From positions 186,001-250,000 of the forward strand of contig JBQKHY010000001.1 in the NCBI GenBank assembly GCA_052118065.1: a DNA stretch of 64,000 nucleotides, in the 5' to 3' direction. The DNA comes from Ruminococcoides sp052118065. Its GTDB lineage: Bacteria > Bacillota > Clostridia > Oscillospirales > Acutalibacteraceae. Made by a program: the position numbers and the translations under genes. The notes beneath the pieces are model-generated. The model was not told where the DNA came from, ran no database searches, and saw nothing but the letters and a program-made list of their open reading frames with translations. Shown here one piece after another: positions 17,736 to 26,284 of the stretch. Positions within the stretch are counted from its first letter, which is position 1. Every line of letters begins with the position of its first letter.

Positions 17736-19280
17736 ATGGCGAAAGCAAAAGAAAAAGTTCTTGTTCTTGACTTTGGTGGTCAGTACAACCAGCTTATTGC
17801 AAGACGAGTTCGTGATCACCATGTATATGCTGAAATTAAGCAGTACACTACAGATATAGAAGAAATTAAGGCCGAAAATTATAAGGGCATTATTTTCACA
17901 GGTGGGCCAAACTCAGTTTATGATATGAGTTCACCACATTATTCAAAAGAAATCCTTGAGCTGGGTATTCCGGTTCTTGGTATTTGTTATGGCTGTCAGC
18001 TAATCACATGGATGTGTGACGGTAAGGTTGAATCAGCTATTAACAGTGAATATGGTAAAATTCAAATTGATGTTTCAAAGCCTGAGAGCAAACTGTTCAA
18101 GGATGTTCCTAAGGAAAATATTGTTTGGATGAGCCACACTGATTATGTTAGTGAAATTCCAAAAGGTTTTGAAGTAACTGCATCATCAAAGGATTGCCCT
18201 TGTGCAGCCTTTGAAAATGTAGATAAGAACCTATACGCAGTACAATTTCATCCCGAAGTTACTCACTCAGAATATGGTAATGTTATTCTAAAGAATTTCC
18301 TTTATGAAGTTTGCCATTGTTCAGGTGACTGGCAGATGGATAGCTTTATCGACAATACAGTTAATGCACTAAGAGAAAAGATTGGTGACAAGAAAGTTGT
18401 CCTAGGTCTTTCCGGCGGTGTTGACAGTTCTGTTGCAGCTGCACTTCTAAGTAAGGCAGTAGGTAAGCAGTTAACTTGTGTATTTGTTGACCAAGGTCTA
18501 ATGCGTAAAAATGAAGGTGACTTTGTAGAAGAAACTTTCACAAAGTTATTTGATATGAACTTTGTTCGTGTAAATTGTGGCCACGAATTTATCTCTAAGC
18601 TAAAGGGTGCAACAGACCCTGAAGATAAGAGAAAGATTATCGGTACAGAATTTTATAAAGTTTTCTGGGATAAAATCAGAGAAGAAGCTGACGGTGGTTT
18701 CTTTGCTCAGGGTACAATTTATCCTGACTGTATCGAAAGTGGTAAGGGCAACGCAGACAAAATCAAAACTCATCACAATAAGGTTGCAATGCCAGAAGAT
18801 ATTAAGTTTGATGATGTTGTAGAACCACTTTGCGACCTATTTAAGGATGAAGTTAGAGTAGTTGGTGAAAAGCTAGGTATCCCTAAGGAACTGGTTTGGA
18901 GACAACCATTCCCAGGTCCGGGTCTAGGTGTTAGAATTATTGGCGAAATCACTGAAGAAAAGATTAAAATTCTTCAGGATGCCGATGCAGTTTTCAGAGA
19001 TGAAATTGCAAAGAGTGGTATCGCTCAGGATTTAAGCCAGTTTTTCTGTGTACTTCCTGATGTTAGAACAGTTGGTGTTATGGGTGACCATAGAACATAT
19101 GACCACCTTGTAGCAATCCGTGCAGTTACAACCGATGACTTTATGACTGCCGACTTTGCAAGAATTCCTTACGATGTCCTTGCAAGAGTTTCTAACCGTA
19201 TCGTTAATGAGTGCGAACATATCAATCGTGTAGTTTATGATATTACATCAAAACCCCCTGGGACCATAGAGTGGGAATAA
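17736..19280 (+). CDS. guaA: GMP synthase (glutamine-hydrolysing)
   Basis: 514 residues from ATG 17736 (TGAGGTG upstream), preferred to a TTG 12 nt earlier. The N-terminal glutamine amidotransferase domain has the nucleophile motif GICYGCQ and VQFHPEV; the ATP-pyrophosphatase loop is LGLSGGVDSS; the dimerisation domain ends PPGTIEWE. It converts XMP to GMP. Its last codons contain the left attachment site of the mobile element that follows. The frame and the C-terminal residues remain intact, so integration appears to preserve the enzyme. Confidence 0.97.
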   Translation: MAKAKEKVLVLDFGGQYNQLIARRVRDHHVYAEIKQYTTDIEEIKAENYKGIIFTGGPNSVYDMSSPHYSKEILELGIPVLGICYGCQLITWMCDGKVESAINSEYGKIQIDVSKPESKLFKDVPKENIVWMSHTDYVSEIPKGFEVTASSKDCPCAAFENVDKNLYAVQFHPEVTHSEYGNVILKNFLYEVCHCSGDWQMDSFIDNTVNALREKIGDKKVVLGLSGGVDSSVAAALLSKAVGKQLTCVFVDQGLMRKNEGDFVEETFTKLFDMNFVRVNCGHEFISKLKGATDPEDKRKIIGTEFYKVFWDKIREEADGGFFAQGTIYPDCIESGKGNADKIKTHHNKVAMPEDIKFDDVVEPLCDLFKDEVRVVGEKLGIPKELVWRQPFPGPGLGVRIIGEITEEKIKILQDADAVFRDEIAKSGIAQDLSQFFCVLPDVRTVGVMGDHRTYDHLVAIRAVTTDDFMTADFARIPYDVLARVSNRIVNECEHINRVVYDITSKPPGTIEWE

Positions 19281-19281
19281 A
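19269..19281 (+). repeat. attL of the guaA-inserted element
   Basis: GAGTGGGAATAAA, covering the last codons and stop of guaA. The same 13 bp recur in the same orientation at 28273-28285. Only the guaA-side copy is part of a gene. Confidence 0.75.
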
Positions 19282-19427
19282 TCGTAAAGTTTGAAAAACC
19301 GCATAAACAAAGGATTTTCGGCTTAAAAATTCCCGATTTGATAGCAAAATGATAGCAGACTGCAAAACGCATTTATTGTGCGTTCCCTGTGGTTTGCTGG
19401 TACAATTATCTTAATAAATTCTAAAAA

Positions 19428-19463
19428 GGCATTACTGACTTTTGCAGTCGGTAATGCCTCTTT
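19428..19463. terminator. terminator inside the left end of the element
   Basis: A 13-bp stem (GGCATTACTGACT with AGTCGGTAATGCC) followed by a T-rich tail. It serves guaA on the plus strand and the nuclease-EVE gene on the minus strand. It closely resembles the terminator at 28334-28373 just outside the right end. Confidence 0.8.
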
Positions 19464-19474
19464 GTTTTATACAA

Positions 19475-20494
19475 TCAATTGTTGTTTCGCACATAGTTTA
19501 TTATCTTTTTTGCGGCTTCTTCAGAAATTGAAAACATAGTTTGCCTAAAATTAAAACTACTGTCGGTAATATCTTTCATTTGTGAAGCTGAAATAGGTTT
19601 AGACAATTCAACAAAATTATCTAAAATCATATTGTATTCGTAATCGTCGTATCCATCGCATGATTTTTTGTTTAGTATTCCATTTGCATACCCATACGCT
19701 CTTATACCAACTCCGCTTTCATATAAAAATACGATATCTCCTTTTTGGAATTTTTGAATTTTCTCTCTCCATCCGGGATAGTAAGCTGCTGCTTTATGTT
19801 CGTCAATCATTTCTTTTGTGTAATGAGGGTTGCTTTGTTTATTTGTGTTAAGTACGTAACAATTGTTTTCATACTCCAAAAAGTCTTCTGTTTGAGAATA
19901 CATGTTAAATTCAATGTAGTATTCACCTGAAATCTCGAATACCCAATATACAATAGCATCTATATTCAATCCATTATTTTTCCAATAGATGATTGATTCT
20001 ATTGTTGCTTGATCTACTCCATTCGTAACAATAAGAAAATGTTGCTTCTTGTTAAAGTTGTCGTCAGGCAGAATCTTAGAAGTGTCTCCGTAAAAATAGG
20101 AAGAATGATCAAGTGCAAGATTAGCTTTTTCGTTATGCTGATATTTTTGATATAAACAATTCAATTCATCGTAAGTACTTTTCCCGAACAGTTGCCCATA
20201 TCGGAGTACTTGTAATAAATTTTCTTGTTTTCCAGACCAGCGCTTGAGTTCAAATATGTATAAATCGCCTTCCTTATCAATGGCAAGTATATCGGGTTCT
20301 TCTTGTCGAGCTCTTTCAGTAAAAATAGCCATAAGGTCATTTGAAGAAATGAAATCTTGAATATTATTAGAAATAAGGTTTTCAAGATCTTTTTCTTTCC
20401 AACCAATATCTGATAGTGTGACTCTTTTAACCTTTGAGTAATTATTACGGTTTGTATTTTTATTTAATTTATATAACATAGCTATATGCCTCAC
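19475..20494 (-). CDS. putative modification-dependent restriction protein, nuclease plus EVE-like domain
   Basis: 339 residues. Residues ~30-100 (DLENLISNNIQDFI, EEPDILAIDKEGDLYIFELK) resemble a PD-(D/E)XK nuclease of the NucS/DUF91 or Mrr type: E, D and ExK are in the usual order. Residues ~235-335 (YYPGWREKIQKFQKGDIVFL, GVGIRAYGYANG) resemble a PUA-like EVE/ASCH domain, a fold that reads modified bases. Such a fusion suggests a type IV-like defence that cuts DNA with modified cytosines, but the function is inferred. It overlaps the upstream XRE regulator by four bases (ATGA), so both form one operon transcribed away from xis-int. Confidence 0.6.
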   Translation of the reverse strand: MRHIAMLYKLNKNTNRNNYSKVKRVTLSDIGWKEKDLENLISNNIQDFISSNDLMAIFTERARQEEPDILAIDKEGDLYIFELKRWSGKQENLLQVLRYGQLFGKSTYDELNCLYQKYQHNEKANLALDHSSYFYGDTSKILPDDNFNKKQHFLIVTNGVDQATIESIIYWKNNGLNIDAIVYWVFEISGEYYIEFNMYSQTEDFLEYENNCYVLNTNKQSNPHYTKEMIDEHKAAAYYPGWREKIQKFQKGDIVFLYESGVGIRAYGYANGILNKKSCDGYDDYEYNMILDNFVELSKPISASQMKDITDSSFNFRQTMFSISEEAAKKIINYVRNNN

Positions 20495-20943
20495 TTTTTA
20501 ATATTTTTCGGATAATTGTAGCGCCAATTATCGTATTCCTCTTTTGTAATTTCGCCGTTTTTCAGCTTTTCAGCCTGTTCTTTCCAAGCGGTAAACATTT
20601 CAAACATAGTAATGTAATTTGCGCCCATACCCTTATCTAAATGCAGACAAACCTCTCCGTCTAATTCGGTGATTTTAAGACCGTATAAATCTTCAAGAGT
20701 AAATAAAGTGTGCATTAAGCCGTTATAGCTGTCAATATCGGGTACGGTTAAAGCGCTTGCGGATATATCGAATACTTCAGCAAGGTTGTTAGTAAGGTCT
20801 GCTTTAGGCGTTCTTGAGCCGGATTCGTACTGCGCCATACGGATGTCTGCGGTTTTCTCCGGAAAACCGACTTGCATACCAAGATATTTTTGAGTCATTC
20901 CTCTTAAATTTCTAAAGAATCTTATTCTTTCACCGATAGCCAT
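20491..20943 (-). CDS. XRE-family transcriptional regulator
   Basis: 150 residues. An N-terminal Cro/CI helix-turn-helix (residues ~4-62: RIRFFRNLRGMTQKYLGMQV, YESGSRTPKADLTNNLAEVF) is followed by a C-terminal region of unknown fold. It is divergent from xis-int, with a 280-bp intergenic region holding AGTTAAG-type repeats. It probably controls excision and its own operon, which includes the nuclease-EVE gene, an arrangement that could keep the nuclease repressed. Confidence 0.85.
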   Translation of the reverse strand: MAIGERIRFFRNLRGMTQKYLGMQVGFPEKTADIRMAQYESGSRTPKADLTNNLAEVFDISASALTVPDIDSYNGLMHTLFTLEDLYGLKITELDGEVCLHLDKGMGANYITMFEMFTAWKEQAEKLKNGEITKEEYDNWRYNYPKNIKK

Positions 20944-21045
20944 AAAATTGCTCCTCTCGTTATTCTAAAATAGAGTATAGCATAATAAGTTAAGTGTTGT
21001 CAAGACAACCAAAGCAAAAAAAGTAAATATTTTCTCAAAAACCAC

Positions 21046-21074
21046 TTGACTTTACGGAATTTGTTTAGTATAAT
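21046..21074 (+). promoter_or_regulatory. promoter for xis-int with likely XRE operators
   Basis: TTGACT (21046-21051), 17 bp, TATAAT (21069-21074). AGTTAAG occurs at 21075-21081 and again a few bases later, and another AAGTTAAG lies near 20986 on the XRE side. These spaced copies are good candidates for the XRE protein's binding sites. Confidence 0.6.
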
Positions 21075-21224
21075 AGTTAAGCAAATAGAGTTAAGTCTAT
21101 TTATAACAACTGAATAACCGTCATATGTCACGGTAATGGCATATCCGCTCGGGCAAATCGGAATGCGGTCAGAAAGTTCTCCGACACTAAATAATTGTAA
21201 AAAATGAAAGAAAGGATGATAAAA

Positions 21225-21422
21225 ATGGCAGACAAAATGTTTTTGCGTGTTGAAGATGTAGCAGAAGAAATGGGAGTTTCCATATCCTATGCCTACAAGC
21301 TTATACGCAAGTTAAATAAAGAATTAAAGGCAACCGGATGTATAACAATACCCGGCAGGATTGACCGAAAATTCTTTCATGAAAAATTCTATTCAACTAA
21401 AACAGCCGAAAGGAGCGATTAA
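21225..21422 (+). CDS. xis: excisionase-type DNA-binding protein
   Basis: 65 residues from ATG 21225, which has AAAGGA 8 nt upstream; an ATG at 21204 in the same frame lacks this. It has a MerR/Xis-like winged helix (FLRVEDVAEEMGVSISYAYK). Proteins of this sort direct integrase towards excision. It lies one base before the integrase gene and shares its promoter. Confidence 0.75.
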   Translation: MADKMFLRVEDVAEEMGVSISYAYKLIRKLNKELKATGCITIPGRIDRKFFHEKFYSTKTAERSD

Positions 21423-21423
21423 A

Positions 21424-22503
21424 ATGGCGGCATTTAAGAATGAAAAGAATGGAACTTGGTATGTGCAGTTCCGTTACACAGACTGGAAAGGCGAACGACA
21501 GCAGAAATTCAAGCGAGGGTTCGCAACAAAACGAGAAGCACAGGAATGGGAACGAGAATTTTTGATGCAAAAGCAGGCTGATGTAACAATGAGCTTTGAA
21601 AGTTTTGCAGAACTTTATGAGAAGGATGTAAAGCCAAGGCTCAAAGAAAACACATGGCTTACAAAGGAAAGCATTATACAAAAGAAAATTCTGCCGTATT
21701 TTGCAAAGCGCAGACTGTGCGATATTACGGCAAAGGATGTCATCGAATGGCAGAATGAAATCAGAAAACTCACCGATAAGAGCAGCAGAAAGTATTCTCA
21801 GACCTATCTGAAAACTGTTCATAATCAGTTAAGCGCCCTGTTTAACCATGCAGTACGCTATTACGGCTTGAAATCGAACCCTGCCGCAATCGCCGGGAAT
21901 ATGGGAACGGAGGAACGAAAAGAAATGCAATTCTGGACTTTGGAAGAATACAAGAAATTTTCCGAAGCAATGATGGACAAAACCATTTCTTTTTACGCTT
22001 TTGAAATGCTTTATTGGTGCGGTATTCGTGAGGGCGAAATGCTTGCCTTAACGCCTAAAGATTTTGACTTCAAAGCGGAAACGGTGACGATTAACAAATC
22101 GTATCAGCGTTTAAAAGGCAGAGATGTTATCACTACGCCTAAAACGAAAAAAAGTAACCGCACAATTAAAATGCCGAAATTCCTTTGTGAAGAAATGCAG
22201 GAATATCTCGGTATGTTTTACGGCGCCGGAGAAAATGACCGAATCTTTCCTGTCTCAAAAAGCTATATGCATCACGAAATGGACAGAGGTGCAAAAGAAG
22301 CAGGCGTCAAGCGTATAAGAATACACGATTTAAGACATTCGCACGTTTCGCTTTTAATAGAAATGGGATTTACCGCCTTAGCCATTGCAGATAGGCTCGG
22401 ACACGAAAGCATAGAGGTTACTTACAGATATGCGCACTTGTTCCCCTCAAAGCAAACCGAAATGGCAAATAGATTAGATGATTTGGGAAAAGGAGATTTT
22501 TAG
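21424..22503 (+). CDS. int: tyrosine recombinase, integrase of the element
   Basis: 359 residues from ATG 21424, with AAAGGAG upstream. There is an N-terminal AP2-like arm-binding domain (FKNEKNGTWYVQFRYTDWKG), a SAM-like core-binding domain, and the C-terminal catalytic domain with R (CGIREGEMLAL), HDLRHSHVSLL, LGHESIEVTYRYAHL including the Tyr nucleophile. This is the Tn916/phage-type Int family. It should recombine the 13-bp att cores at guaA. It sits far from both ends, unlike most phage integrases, but close to xis. Confidence 0.93.
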   Translation: MAAFKNEKNGTWYVQFRYTDWKGERQQKFKRGFATKREAQEWEREFLMQKQADVTMSFESFAELYEKDVKPRLKENTWLTKESIIQKKILPYFAKRRLCDITAKDVIEWQNEIRKLTDKSSRKYSQTYLKTVHNQLSALFNHAVRYYGLKSNPAAIAGNMGTEERKEMQFWTLEEYKKFSEAMMDKTISFYAFEMLYWCGIREGEMLALTPKDFDFKAETVTINKSYQRLKGRDVITTPKTKKSNRTIKMPKFLCEEMQEYLGMFYGAGENDRIFPVSKSYMHHEMDRGAKEAGVKRIRIHDLRHSHVSLLIEMGFTALAIADRLGHESIEVTYRYAHLFPSKQTEMANRLDDLGKGDF

Positions 22504-22504
22504 G

Positions 22505-22831
22505 ATGTCAGCAAAAAACAGAGACGAACATAACCGATGGAGAAATATAACCGTAGGTTTTCGAGTATCACCCGAAGAAAACGAACTACTGAACAGGGCT
22601 GTAGCCTTATCTGGTTTACCAAAGCAAGAATACTGCTACCGAAGATGTATGAACAGAGATGTCATTGTTCAGGGAAATCCGAGAGTGTATAAAGCACTCA
22701 AAAATGAACTTGCCGCCGTGCTTCAAGAGTTACAGAGAATTGAATCCGGTAGCGATGTGAATGATGAATTACTTAATATTATTGAACTGATTGCCGATAT
22801 TCTCGGCGGGTTAAAGGAGGAATCAGAATGA
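22505..22831 (+). CDS. MobC-like relaxosome accessory protein
   Basis: 108 residues from ATG 22505 (AAAGGAG just upstream, within the integrase end). The region NITVGFRVSPEENELLNRAVALSG is typical of ribbon-helix-helix plasmid mobilization proteins, followed by a helical tail. It overlaps the next gene by four bases. It likely helps the relaxase bind oriT. The family assignment is tentative. Confidence 0.6.
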   Translation: MSAKNRDEHNRWRNITVGFRVSPEENELLNRAVALSGLPKQEYCYRRCMNRDVIVQGNPRVYKALKNELAAVLQELQRIESGSDVNDELLNIIELIADILGGLKEESE

Positions 22832-23970
22832 TAGATAAAAAAGAAATGACCGCTTCGAATGTATCTGTTGGCGCAGATACGGAGCAGTCAATCCAAAAAT
22901 GTACTAACATTAGTATAAACGATAACGATGAAAATATCAAGTATTTTGAAGAAATGCAAAGAGAGTTGATGTTAAGCTTAGACCCGTCATATCTCAAAAC
23001 AATTTCAATGAGCGAGCTATACGATACCGTGTACCAAAGCAAACCTCCTCTGATTGACGGCTTACTCTATCCCGGCACATACATTTTTGCCGGTGCGCCG
23101 AAGCTAGGCAAGAGTTTTCTTATGGCACAGCTTGCTTACCATATCAGCACGGGTACGCCGCTTTGGAATTATACCGTCCGAAAAGGAACCGTGCTATACC
23201 TTGCTCTTGAAGATGATTATCACAGATTGCAGGAAAGGCTCTATCGAATGTTTGGAACGGAAAGTACAGAAGATTTGTATTTTTCTGTTTCGGCTGGTCA
23301 GCTTGGAAACGGTCTTGACGAACAGCTTACAAGGTTTATGGCTGAACACCCCGATACAAAACTGATCATCATAGACACGCTTCAAAAGGTGCGAGAGGTT
23401 TGCGGAGATAATTACAGCTATGCAAACGATTATGAAATTATCACAAGACTCAAAAAGTTTGCGGACAGCTGCGGAATATGCCTATTGCTTGTACACCACA
23501 CACGCAAGCAGAATGCCGATGATAAATTTGATATGATTTCAGGCACTAACGGATTACTCGGCGCCGCTGACGGAGGTTTTATTCTTCGGAAAGAAAAGCG
23601 TACAAGCAATGCCGCCACGCTTGAAGTATCAGGCAGAGACCAGCCCGATCAGAAAATATGTCTGAACCGTAATCCTGAAATGCTTGTATGGGAGCTTGAG
23701 AAAACAGAAACAGAACTGTGGAAACAACCGCCTGATCCGTTGCTTGAAAATATCGCTGATAAAATCGCAAGAGGAAACTCAGAATGGCAAGGCACTCCCA
23801 CAGAGCTTGTAGACTTTCTCGGCGTTGATATGAAATCAAACGCTTTGACGATGAAGTTGAATATCAATGCAGGGCGTTTGTTCAATGAGTACGGTATCTG
23901 CTACGAGAACAAACGCTGTCACGATGGCCGCAGGGTTAGTCTTGCGTTGGAACAGCGTGACGATGCGTGA
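22828..23970 (+). CDS. RepA/RecA-like AAA ATPase
   Basis: 380 residues. Walker A is FAGAPKLGKSFLMAQ (about residues 91-105) and Walker B is TKLIIIDTLQKV, followed by LLVHHTRKQ, the pattern of RepA-type hexameric helicases and related RecA-fold ATPases of plasmids. A C-terminal helical region carries a winged-helix-like segment. It may unwind DNA during transfer or replicate the excised circle. It is translationally coupled to the MobC-like gene (ATGA). Confidence 0.75.
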   Translation: MIDKKEMTASNVSVGADTEQSIQKCTNISINDNDENIKYFEEMQRELMLSLDPSYLKTISMSELYDTVYQSKPPLIDGLLYPGTYIFAGAPKLGKSFLMAQLAYHISTGTPLWNYTVRKGTVLYLALEDDYHRLQERLYRMFGTESTEDLYFSVSAGQLGNGLDEQLTRFMAEHPDTKLIIIDTLQKVREVCGDNYSYANDYEIITRLKKFADSCGICLLLVHHTRKQNADDKFDMISGTNGLLGAADGGFILRKEKRTSNAATLEVSGRDQPDQKICLNRNPEMLVWELEKTETELWKQPPDPLLENIADKIARGNSEWQGTPTELVDFLGVDMKSNALTMKLNINAGRLFNEYGICYENKRCHDGRRVSLALEQRDDA

Positions 23971-24063
23971 CGGTCGTGTCGGTGTTTTAGGCGATACCCA
24001 AAACATCGTCACCATCGTCACAGACCGACACGGATTTTTGGATAGGAAAGGATTGGATAGGAT

Positions 24064-24297
24064 ATGAAGAAAGTACAAATTTCAAGAGAGCTTTTTCTAA
24101 ATCTGATTCGCTATCATTTTGCAGAAATGTATGAGCTTGAGGAAGATATAAAAAATGAGCTTGAAAACAAATTAAATTTAATGGTAATGCGTGAGTATTA
24201 CACCACATATAAAACTGCTCCCACAGAGCAGGAGCGTGAGGAAGCACGCAAAAAATATCTCGATGAAAGAGGTGTACCTGAGAGCTTCAGGTGGTGA
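24064..24297 (+). CDS. small helical protein of the mobile element
   Basis: 77 residues, highly charged and predicted helical (LFLNLIRYHFAEMYELEEDI, PTEQEREEARKKYLDERGV). AAGGATTGGATAGG lies upstream of ATG 24064. Short proteins like this are frequent beside mobilization genes in Firmicutes elements, but I cannot assign a function. It is read in the same direction as its neighbours and followed by a palindrome. Confidence 0.6.
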   Translation: MKKVQISRELFLNLIRYHFAEMYELEEDIKNELENKLNLMVMREYYTTYKTAPTEQEREEARKKYLDERGVPESFRW

Positions 24298-24317
24298 TTC
24301 CTCTTTAAGAGATATTT

Positions 24318-24340
24318 ACGGGAATGTGCCACATTCCCGT
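24318..24340. repeat. 23-bp palindrome, copy 1
   Basis: A perfect inverted repeat with 11-bp arms (ACGGGAATGTG, centre C, CACATTCCCGT), followed by GTAGG. A near-identical palindrome is at 25825-25847, so the pair brackets the candidate oriT and the relaxase gene. There is no T-run after it, which argues against a simple terminator. Confidence 0.8.
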
Positions 24341-24648
24341 GTAGGCAATTAAGGAACGAAAGTGACGGATTGCAGATAGGTGAGAACGAGAAAATTTTGA
24401 GCGTTCTCCACCATTGCAGACGGCGGAATTTTTGTTGAAAAATATCTGCCGTTTGCGGTGTGTGTAGCCACAAGCAGCACACACTTCGGCGGTAGCCGAA
24501 CAAGCCCTCTGCAAGAGCGCAAACAATCGTAGATTGCCGCATTTTTGTTGGCTCTGCTGACAAAAGTGCATTTGCGTTACTTTTGACAAAAGTAACAAAA
24601 GAAAAATTACTATAAAAGAGTACCCACTCTAACAGAATTGAGGTGAAA
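24341..24648. other. non-coding segment with candidate oriT
   Basis: About 300 bp without a gene, upstream of the relaxase. It contains a perfect 10-bp inverted repeat with a one-base centre at 24576-24596 (GTTACTTTTG, CAAAAGTAAC), and a nearby partial copy (GACAAAAGT, 24569-24577). MobV relaxases usually nick beside such repeats just upstream of their own gene, so this is the best oriT candidate. The nick position cannot be read. Confidence 0.5.
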
Positions 24649-25803
24649 ATGAATATGCAAAGAACAATATCCATAATGACAGGTAAAGGCTCGGTTAATC
24701 ATAATGACCGAAAATTTACGGCACAAAATGTTGACAAGGAACGGACAAAAAATAATGTTGTGTACTGCAATGAAAACATCAGAACAGTATATCATAAATT
24801 ATTTGATGATGCCGTAAAAAGATACAATGCAAAACAAACTCGCTCGGATAGAATTATCAAAAATTATTATAAAAAGATAAGTCAAGAGAGCAAACAGGAA
24901 AAACCTTTTACGGAGATAATAATTCAAATCGGCGATAAGGATAATATGGGTGCTGAAACGGAAAACGGACAACTTGCAAAGAAAATCCTTGACGACTATA
25001 TGAAAGGCTTTCAAGAAAGAAATCCAAACCTATATGTATTCTCTGCTCACTTACATATGGATGAAGCAACACCGCATTTACATATTGATTTTGTTCCGTT
25101 CACTACGGACAGCAAACGAGGACTTGACACAAGGGTATCAATGAAAGGTGCATTAAAGCAGCAAGGGTTTAGCGGAACAGGTCGGAGTGATACGGAGCTT
25201 AATCAATGGCGTGATTCCGAAAAGGAAGTTTTATCAAAAATAATGCTTACACACGGCATTGAATGGGAGCAGAAAGGAACTCACGAAAAGCATAAATCCG
25301 TTAGCGAATTTAAGAGAGATAAGCTCATAGAGGAAGTCGAAAATCTGCAAGAACAAAAGAAAGACTTGTTGCAAACAATGTCAGCATATAAGCAGGCAGA
25401 AGAATATGCACATCTTACAGTACAAAAAATCAAAAACAATGACGATTTTGATATACCGGAGCCTCCGTCATTGATGACGGCAAAGACATATAAAACAAAA
25501 TTTATAGAGCCGTTCATAAAGCGTATTATGAAAATAATTGAAAACCTTGCAAGGCGGTGTTATAGGGCGGAAAAACTTGCTGAACAGGCAGAAGCAAAAA
25601 TCAGACCGTTAGAACAGAAAAATAAAGAGCTTGAAAATCGGCTGTGGTATAAAAATATGGCACTATCAAAAGCAGAGGTTAAGGTCAGAGATTTTGACAG
25701 AATACGAAATCATTTCGGCAAAGAAACAATAAACCAATGGCTGAAAGAAATAACAAGGCTTGGCAAAAACAGAAGTAAAAGCAGCAAGGAAATTGAAAGA
25801 TAA
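24649..25803 (+). CDS. mobV: MobV-family relaxase
   Basis: 384 residues from ATG 24649 (GAGGTG upstream). The N-terminal part carries the family motifs: an early N-rich motif (NVDKERTKNNVVY), and the metal-binding HLHMDEATPHLHIDFVPF with the triple histidines (about residues 137-154). The C-terminal part is a long coiled coil (RRCYRAEKLAEQAEAKIRPL). It should nick oriT and pilot the strand into a recipient using a helper conjugation apparatus. The absence of any coupling protein confirms the element is mobilizable rather than self-transmissible. Confidence 0.92.
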   Translation: MNMQRTISIMTGKGSVNHNDRKFTAQNVDKERTKNNVVYCNENIRTVYHKLFDDAVKRYNAKQTRSDRIIKNYYKKISQESKQEKPFTEIIIQIGDKDNMGAETENGQLAKKILDDYMKGFQERNPNLYVFSAHLHMDEATPHLHIDFVPFTTDSKRGLDTRVSMKGALKQQGFSGTGRSDTELNQWRDSEKEVLSKIMLTHGIEWEQKGTHEKHKSVSEFKRDKLIEEVENLQEQKKDLLQTMSAYKQAEEYAHLTVQKIKNNDDFDIPEPPSLMTAKTYKTKFIEPFIKRIMKIIENLARRCYRAEKLAEQAEAKIRPLEQKNKELENRLWYKNMALSKAEVKVRDFDRIRNHFGKETINQWLKEITRLGKNRSKSSKEIER

Positions 25804-25824
25804 AATATCCCTTTAATCACTGGT

Positions 25825-25847
25825 ACAGGAATGTGCCACATTCCTGT
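25825..25847. repeat. 23-bp palindrome, copy 2
   Basis: Arms of 11 bp (ACAGGAATGTG, centre C, CACATTCCTGT) followed by GTGGG. It differs from copy 1 at 24318-24340 by one compensated base pair, so the symmetry is conserved, not only the sequence. Confidence 0.8.
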
Positions 25848-25905
25848 GTGGGTGGTTAGCATAATAAAAATGACAAAACATTATAAAATTTATATATTCT
25901 AACTA

Positions 25906-25934
25906 TTGATTTTTGGAGTAATATGTAGTATAAT
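25906..25934 (+). promoter_or_regulatory. promoter of the ABC-F gene
   Basis: TTGATT (25906-25911), 17 bp, TATAAT (25929-25934). It lies about 350 bp upstream of the ABC-F start codon, leaving a long leader. Confidence 0.75.
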
Positions 25935-25960
25935 TTAAGAAAAGATTTGGAGGCGGACAA

Positions 25961-25981
25961 ATGATTAACTTTTCTTGCTAA
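25961..25981 (+). CDS. leader peptide MINFSC
   Basis: A six-codon ORF (Met-Ile-Asn-Phe-Ser-Cys) with TGGAGG 8 nt upstream, starting about 20 nt into the predicted transcript. Antibiotic-inducible ABC-F genes are commonly controlled by short upstream ORFs where a drug-stalled ribosome changes the fold of the leader. The downstream terminator hairpin supports that role. Confidence 0.6.
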   Translation: MINFSC

Positions 25982-26087
25982 TTTATGTTTAACATTATAG
26001 GGCTAAAGAGCCGTTATTTTGTTTTCGTGAAAGCAGGAAAGCTATATCTATAACTCCGCTGTATAAATAATATTATACTGTTTATTT

Positions 26088-26126
26088 GAGTCATAGGAAA
26101 ATGCTTTCTTATGGCTCTTTTCTTTT
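26088..26126 (+). terminator. attenuator hairpin in the ABC-F leader
   Basis: GAGTCATAGGAAA pairs with TTTCTTATGGCTC (one wobble and one mismatch), followed by a T-rich run. It stands 160 nt before the ABC-F start codon, so read-through would be needed for expression. Confidence 0.7.
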
Positions 26127-26144
26127 GCATTGGGAGGTGTTTTA

Positions 26145-26237
26145 ATGAACGATAAAATATCTATTACACATATTTATCTTCAAGCAAGGTTGATTTGTTT
26201 TGGCAGTGGTTGCTTGAAGTATCATTACTGCCGGTAA
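26145..26237 (+). CDS. 30-residue ORF between attenuator and ABC-F gene
   Basis: ATG 26145 has a strong GGGAGG 8 nt upstream and encodes a basic 30-residue peptide (starts MNDKISITHIYLQARL). It could be a second regulatory leader ORF or the surviving start of a lost gene. Nothing in it identifies a family. Confidence 0.35.
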   Translation: MNDKISITHIYLQARLICFGSGCLKYHYCR

Positions 26238-26284
26238 TATCAACTCAAAACATTTGGAAATACAGTTTTAGAGGAGTGATAATA

